DNA of 64,000 nt. Source: Haloarchaeobius salinus (GTDB taxonomy: Archaea > Halobacteriota > Halobacteria > Halobacteriales > Natrialbaceae). The stretch lies in NCBI RefSeq assembly GCF_024464185.1, contig NZ_JANHAU010000001.1:434001-498000 (forward strand), given 5' to 3'. The notes under the pieces are model-generated. The model saw only the letters and a list, made by a program, of their open reading frames with translations, searched no databases and was not told the origin of the DNA. The stretch's first letter is position 1, and each line of letters begins with the position of its first letter. Made by a program: the position numbers and the translations under genes. Below are positions 60,425-64,000 of the stretch, piece after piece.

Positions 60425-61746
60425 CGGGAGCCCTCCGGGCCGGTGTCGCCCCCGACTGGCCCGTCGTCGTCACCCGTCGCCGCCGCGATGGCCTGCGCCA
60501 CGTCGGCCAGCAGGTCCGTCGGGTCCTCGATGCCGACGGAGAACCGGAGCAGGTCGGGCGTGACGCCGGCGTCGCGCTGCTCGGCCTCGGTCAGCTGTGC
60601 GTGGGTGGTGCTCGCCGGGTGGATGACGAGCGACTTCGCGTCGCCGACGTTGGCGAGGAACGAGACCAGTTCGACGTTCTCGCAGAAGCGCTTCCCGCCG
60701 GCGTAGCCGTTCTCCAGGCCGAACGTGAGCATCCCGCCGTAGTCGGCGAGGTACTCGCTGGCGTTCCCGTGGGTCGGGTGTGAGTCGAGGCCGGGGTGTG
60801 AGACCCACGCCACGTCGTCGTGGTCGTCGAGGTACTCCGCGAGGACGAGCGCGTTCTCGCAGTGGCGGTCCATCCGCAGCGGGAGCGTCTCGATGCCCTG
60901 CAGGGTCTGCCAGGCGTCGAACGGCGACTGCTGGCTGCCGAGCGCGCGCAGCGACCGGTACTGCACGGCCTTCGCCAGCGGCGCGTCGAACCGTTCGGAG
61001 AAGTCGACGCCGTCGTAGCCCGGGCTCTCGCCGGCGAGCTCGTCGTAGCCACCGGCCGCCCAGTCGAAGTCGCCGCCGTCGACGACGACGCCACCGACGG
61101 TCGTGCCCGAGCCGTGGAGCCACTTCGTCGTCGACTCCCAGACGACGTCGGCCCCGTGTTCCAGCGGGCGACAGAGGTGCGGCGTCGCGAACGTGTTGTC
61201 GACGACGAGCGGGACGTCGTGGGCGTGGGCGAGCTCGGCGACGCGTTCGAAGTCCGGCGTCACCAGCGACGGGTTGCCGACCGTCTCGACGTGGACGAAG
61301 GCGGTGTCCTCGTCGATGGCCTCGGCGTAGGCGTCGTAGGAAAGGGTCTCGACGAACGTCGCCTCGATGCCGCGTCGGGGTGCGATGTTCGAGAGGTACG
61401 AGGTCGTCCCGCCGTAGGTGTCCGTCGAGCAGACGACGGTGTCGCCGGCCTCGGCGAGCACGAGCGTCAGCGCGTCGAGTGCGGCCATCCCGCTGGCGGT
61501 GGCGGTCGCGCCGGGCGCGTCGTGGAGCGCGGCGAGCCGTTCCTCGAGGCGGTCGACCGTCGGGTTGGAGATGCGCGAGTAGACGTGGTCGTCGCGGTCG
61601 AGCGCGTAGCGGGCGGCGGCGTCGTCTGCGTCCGGGAACGTGTACGAGGTGGTCTGGTAGATGGGGGGCGCGCGGGCCCCTGTCGCCGGGTCCGGCTCCC
61701 CGCCCGCGTGGAGCGTGCGGGTGTCGAAGCTGGCGTCGTCGTTCAT
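60421..61746 (-). CDS. metY: O-acetylhomoserine aminocarboxypropyltransferase (sulfhydrylase), copy 2
   Basis: A PLP enzyme of 441 residues, first in the metY-metX operon. It has [17 protein letters not shown] Lys208 in [25 protein letters not shown] and [19 protein letters not shown] short acidic tail ([17 protein letters not shown]) ends the protein. Much of the sequence matches the paralogue at 56660, with differences in the substrate region ([12 protein letters not shown] against ASSLYGGTYTY). The TATA-like GAGTTATACAC (minus strand, ~61776-61786) fits the ATG at 61746. Confidence 0.92.
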   Translation of the reverse strand: MNDDASFDTRTLHAGGEPDPATGARAPPIYQTTSYTFPDADDAAARYALDRDDHVYSRISNPTVDRLEERLAALHDAPGATATASGMAALDALTLVLAEAGDTVVCSTDTYGGTTSYLSNIAPRRGIEATFVETLSYDAYAEAIDEDTAFVHVETVGNPSLVTPDFERVAELAHAHDVPLVVDNTFATPHLCRPLEHGADVVWESTTKWLHGSGTTVGGVVVDGGDFDWAAGGYDELAGESPGYDGVDFSERFDAPLAKAVQYRSLRALGSQQSPFDAWQTLQGIETLPLRMDRHCENALVLAEYLDDHDDVAWVSHPGLDSHPTHGNASEYLADYGGMLTFGLENGYAGGKRFCENVELVSFLANVGDAKSLVIHPASTTHAQLTEAEQRDAGVTPDLLRFSVGIEDPTDLLADVAQAIAAATGDDDGPVGGDTGPEGSR

Positions 61747-62131
61747 GTACGTGGTGCATATTACTACAAACGTGTATAACTCTCAGTTACGGCAATATTG
61801 GGTGGAACCGCCGGTGTGTCGACGTATCGCACGCGGATGCGGACCCGAAGCCGGGGCTGGCCGTCGGGACGTACTCGGCCGAAGAGTGGCACGGGAAAGA
61901 TAGAGAGAGTCGAATGGTGGTGGATTCAGCAGGCAGCCCCGGGTCGGTCGGGAGTCCGACCCGGATGGGTGCAGGGGCCGAGCCGGTCCGGTCCAACGAA
62001 CATGCAGATAGGCGCGGATGTCTCGGCCCGCTCTGTAGCTTCGCCGGCGGAGTAAAAAGAGGGGGTCGCCGATTCCGAGCGACTGGGAATCGGCGGGGGT
62101 CCTTCTACCGAAGCCCCCGTGACCACCGGTC
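61747..62131. other. Intergenic region between metY and the aldehyde dehydrogenase gene
   Basis: 385 bases. The left end holds the promoter of metY with a TATA-like box and an 8-base palindrome CAATATTG (~61792-61799). The right end holds the terminator hairpin of the aldehyde dehydrogenase gene. The middle has short open frames without haloarchaeal composition and no RNA I recognise; I see nothing else there. Confidence 0.45.
62050..62095 (-). terminator. Intrinsic-type terminator of the aldehyde dehydrogenase gene
   Basis: A perfect 10-base stem, CGCCGATTCC at 62067-62076 with GGAATCGGCG at 62086-62095, and a 9-base loop. On the minus strand it is followed by CTCTTTTTACT (62051-62061). It begins 36 bases after the gene's stop at 62132. 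Archaeal termination needs mainly the T-run; the strong hairpin is an extra feature. Confidence 0.7.
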
Positions 62132-63583
62132 TCAGTACAGGTTGACGTTGACGTTCTTGACCTGCGTGTACTCCTTGATGGCCTCCTCGCCCTGCTCGCG
62201 ACCGTAGCCCGACTCCTTGTAGCCGCCGAAGGGCGTCTGCGGGAACGTGACCGGGTACTCGTTGATGGAGACCATGCCGTACTCCAGGCGCTCGGCGACG
62301 CGATGTGCGCGCTTGATGTCGTTCGTCCAGATGCCGGACATCAGACCGTACGGCGAGTCGTTGGCGACCTCGATGGCCTCCGCCTCGTCGCTCACCTCGA
62401 TGACCGACAGCACCGGCCCGAAGATCTCCTCGCGGGCGACGGTCATGTCGTTGGTCACGTCGGTCAGGACGGTCGGCTCGACGAAGTGGCCGACGTCCTT
62501 GTCGTCGGGGACGCCACCGCCGGCGGCGACGGTCGCACCCTCCTCGACGCCCTGCTCGATGTACGAGAGGACCTCGTCCTGCTGGCTGGCCGATACCTGC
62601 GGGCCCATCCGGCCGTCGTCGTCGATGCCGGAGCCGAGCGGCATCGCCTCGGCCATCTCGCAGACCATCTCGACGAGCTCGTCGTGGACGTCCTCGTGGA
62701 CGACCAGGCGCGAGCCCGCCCAGCACATCTGCCCGCAGTTCATGAAGATGCCGTTGCGGACACCCTTCGACGTGGCGTCGAGGTCCGCGTCGGGGAAGAC
62801 GACGTGCGGGCCCTTGCCGCCGAGCTCGAGCGTGACGCCGGTGACGTGCTCGCTCGCGGTCTCCATGACGTGCTTGCCGATCTCGGTCGAGCCGGTGAAC
62901 GCGACGTGCTCGACGCCCTCGTGGCTGGCCAGCGCGTCACCCGCCGTGCTCCCGCGGCCGGGCAGCACGTTGAAGACGCCGTCGGGCAGGCCGGCCTCCT
63001 CGGCGGCCTTCGCGTAGTACAGCGCCGACAGCGGCGTCTCGCTGGAGGGCTTCAGGATGGCCGTGTTGCCGGCGGCCAGTGCGGGCGCGAGCGAGCGACC
63101 GGCGAGCTGGAACGGGTAGTTCCACGGGCTGATGTGGGCGGTGACGCCCAGCGGCTCGCGACGGGTGTAGTTCAGGCGCGGGCCGTCGACCGGGATGGTG
63201 TCGCCCTGGATCTTGTCCGTCCAGCCGGCGTAGTACCGGAACGTGTCGACGACCATGCCGACGTCGATGGACGCCTCGAACGGCGTCTTGCCGTTGTCGT
63301 GGGACTCGACGAGGCCGATCTCCTCGTCCATCGCCTCGATGGCGTCGGCCATCGCGTGCAGGTGCTGACCGCGCTCGCCCGGCCCCATGCGGCTCCACTC
63401 GCTGTCGTGTGCCGACGCGGCCTCGGCCGCCTCGACCGCGCGGTCCACGTCCTCGGGGCCCGCCGCCGATACCTCGGCGTACAGCTCCTCGGTCGCCGGA
63501 TCGTAGGTTTCGAGCGTCTCGCCGGACGCTGCATCTGTCCATTCGCCGTCGATGTACAGCTGTGTCGGGCCGTCGTATGCCAT
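62132..63583 (-). CDS. NAD(P)-dependent aldehyde dehydrogenase
   Basis: Oxidises an aldehyde to its acid; the 483-residue size and motifs fit the betaine/succinate-semialdehyde branch. Visible residues: Asn154-type SPWNYPFQLAGR, NAD loop FTGSTEIGKHVM, Glu253 in LELGGKGPH, and Cys287 in NCGQMCWAGSRL with a second Cys283. The end SGYGREQGEEAIKEYTQVKNV is typical of betaine aldehyde dehydrogenase relatives. The substrate cannot be named. I chose the ATG at 63583 (MAYDGPTQLYIDGEW); the upstream open frame is antisense to the next gene. It ends in a strong terminator. Confidence 0.93.
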   Translation of the reverse strand: MAYDGPTQLYIDGEWTDAASGETLETYDPATEELYAEVSAAGPEDVDRAVEAAEAASAHDSEWSRMGPGERGQHLHAMADAIEAMDEEIGLVESHDNGKTPFEASIDVGMVVDTFRYYAGWTDKIQGDTIPVDGPRLNYTRREPLGVTAHISPWNYPFQLAGRSLAPALAAGNTAILKPSSETPLSALYYAKAAEEAGLPDGVFNVLPGRGSTAGDALASHEGVEHVAFTGSTEIGKHVMETASEHVTGVTLELGGKGPHVVFPDADLDATSKGVRNGIFMNCGQMCWAGSRLVVHEDVHDELVEMVCEMAEAMPLGSGIDDDGRMGPQVSASQQDEVLSYIEQGVEEGATVAAGGGVPDDKDVGHFVEPTVLTDVTNDMTVAREEIFGPVLSVIEVSDEAEAIEVANDSPYGLMSGIWTNDIKRAHRVAERLEYGMVSINEYPVTFPQTPFGGYKESGYGREQGEEAIKEYTQVKNVNVNLY

Positions 63584-63721
63584 AGACGGTGGTTCGGTTT
63601 GCGGCGGATTAGTAGTACCGGAGCGTGGCAAGGCGCGCCGGGTCTCCCCGGTCTCCGGAGTCGACCGGAACGGGGCCGCCCACGAGACAGGCTTTTCACC
63701 CGGCGGCACGCGCCACCACGT

Positions 63722-64000
63722 ATGACAGCAGGCGACGTGAACGAAGTCACGACGGGCGAGTGCTCGGACCTGTACTACGTCGACACCGGCATGTACGGCA
63801 CGGCGGAGTACGGCGCGGTGTACGTCCTCGACGCCGCGGAGGTCGCGCTCGTGGACACCGGCATCGGGACGCATCACGACCGCGTCCTCGACGCGCTGGA
63901 CGAGCTCGACATCGCGCCCGAGGCGGTCGACCACCTCGTGGTGACGCACGTCCACCTCGACCACGCGGGCGGGGCGGGCTTCCTCGCCGACGCGTGCGAG
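63722..64000 (+). CDS. Metallo-beta-lactamase-fold hydrolase (5' part only)
   Basis: The first 93 codons run off the right edge. The product MTAGDVNEVTTGECSDLYYV continues to VALVDTGIGTHHDRVL and the metal motif HVHLDH at 76-81 (HxHxDH), followed by AGGAG. This is the start of a glyoxalase II-like zinc hydrolase. A TATA-like GGCTTTTCAC at ~63689 fits a leaderless ATG at 63722. It is divergent from the aldehyde dehydrogenase gene with 138 bases between them. Confidence 0.88.
   Translation, partial: MTAGDVNEVTTGECSDLYYVDTGMYGTAEYGAVYVLDAAEVALVDTGIGTHHDRVLDALDELDIAPEAVDHLVVTHVHLDHAGGAGFLADACE

Noticed and set aside
61787-61996. 69-codon minus-strand frame between metY and the aldehyde dehydrogenase gene
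   Set aside because: Ser/Pro-rich without acidic bias, no promoter or ribosome site at a useful distance, and it overlaps promoter-side sequence.
63584-63964. Extension of the aldehyde dehydrogenase upstream
   Set aside because: It runs antisense to the metallo-beta-lactamase gene, which has a clear HxHxDH motif; the family start MAYDGPTQLY is at 63583.
1-64000. CRISPR arrays, insertion sequences, prophage or integrase attachment sites
   Set aside because: No regularly spaced repeats, no transposase or integrase motif, no tRNA gene with a flanking duplication were seen on reading both strands.

Overview
The window is a 64 kb piece of a haloarchaeal chromosome (class Halobacteria; genus not determinable from this alone). 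Evidence: very GC-rich DNA, strongly acidic proteins, twin-arginine lipoprotein signals, TATA-like boxes about 25-35 bases upstream of mostly leaderless starts, and archaeal marker genes (A-type ATP synthase, thermosome, aRF1, Trm1, Taw1, CTP-type riboflavin kinase). I see no rRNA or tRNA gene, no CRISPR array, no insertion sequence and no prophage. This is mostly core chromosome, densely packed and with both strands in use.

Layout. 1-3034: 3' end of a uracil-DNA glycosylase, then a leftward phosphonate-type ABC importer (phnD-phnC-phnE). 3386-9786: hisH, a large six-repeat PPC lipoprotein, a SWIM zinc-finger protein, trm1, a BrkB/YihY membrane protein and an acidic membrane protein. 9834-15661: glnA divergent from an Lrp regulator, a thermosome subunit, an SRAP protein, and a membrane protein with an Arg/Asp repeat tail. 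15912-23160: two divergent rhodaneses, an AI-2E type permease, and a thiamine-type ABC importer. 23274-28509: ribB with the riboflavin kinase/regulator, a multi-PAS histidine kinase, taw1. 28662-36576: membrane proteins, argS, a 43-residue protein, a MinD ATPase, aRF1, a less GC-rich lipoprotein and a FilR1-type regulator, and a small zinc-ribbon protein.

36619-46017 is the A-type ATP synthase cluster, read leftward H-I-K-E-C-F-A-B, then a zinc ribbon, then D. 46141-50181 holds a quinone-type methyltransferase whose 3' end overlaps a pilin-like gene, a secreted DUF7096-like protein, and a membrane-anchored winged-helix protein. 50262-56597: etfBA, a short polyprenyl synthase, DUF373 and DUF7504-like proteins, serB. 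56660-62131 is a methionine sulfur-assimilation cluster (metX and two O-acetylhomoserine sulfhydrylase paralogues). 62132 to the end: an aldehyde dehydrogenase and the start of a metallo-beta-lactamase-fold hydrolase.

The most interesting signals are regulatory. They are a palindrome over the TATA box of one rhodanese gene; a near-perfect palindrome abutting the promoter of the riboflavin kinase/regulator; a hairpin that encloses the Shine-Dalgarno sequence of etfA; a terminator-like hairpin followed by a promoter inside the ATP synthase operon just before the proteolipid gene; and tandem palindromes upstream of phnD. Structural oddities are a pseudo-receiver with Glu replacing the phospho-Asp, an antisense overlap of about 217 bases built on a 63-base repeat, and an Arg/Asp-rich repeat tail. 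I found no clearly new multi-gene system; the best candidate for an undescribed module is the pilin/DUF7096/membrane-anchored regulator group at 46.7-50.2 kb.
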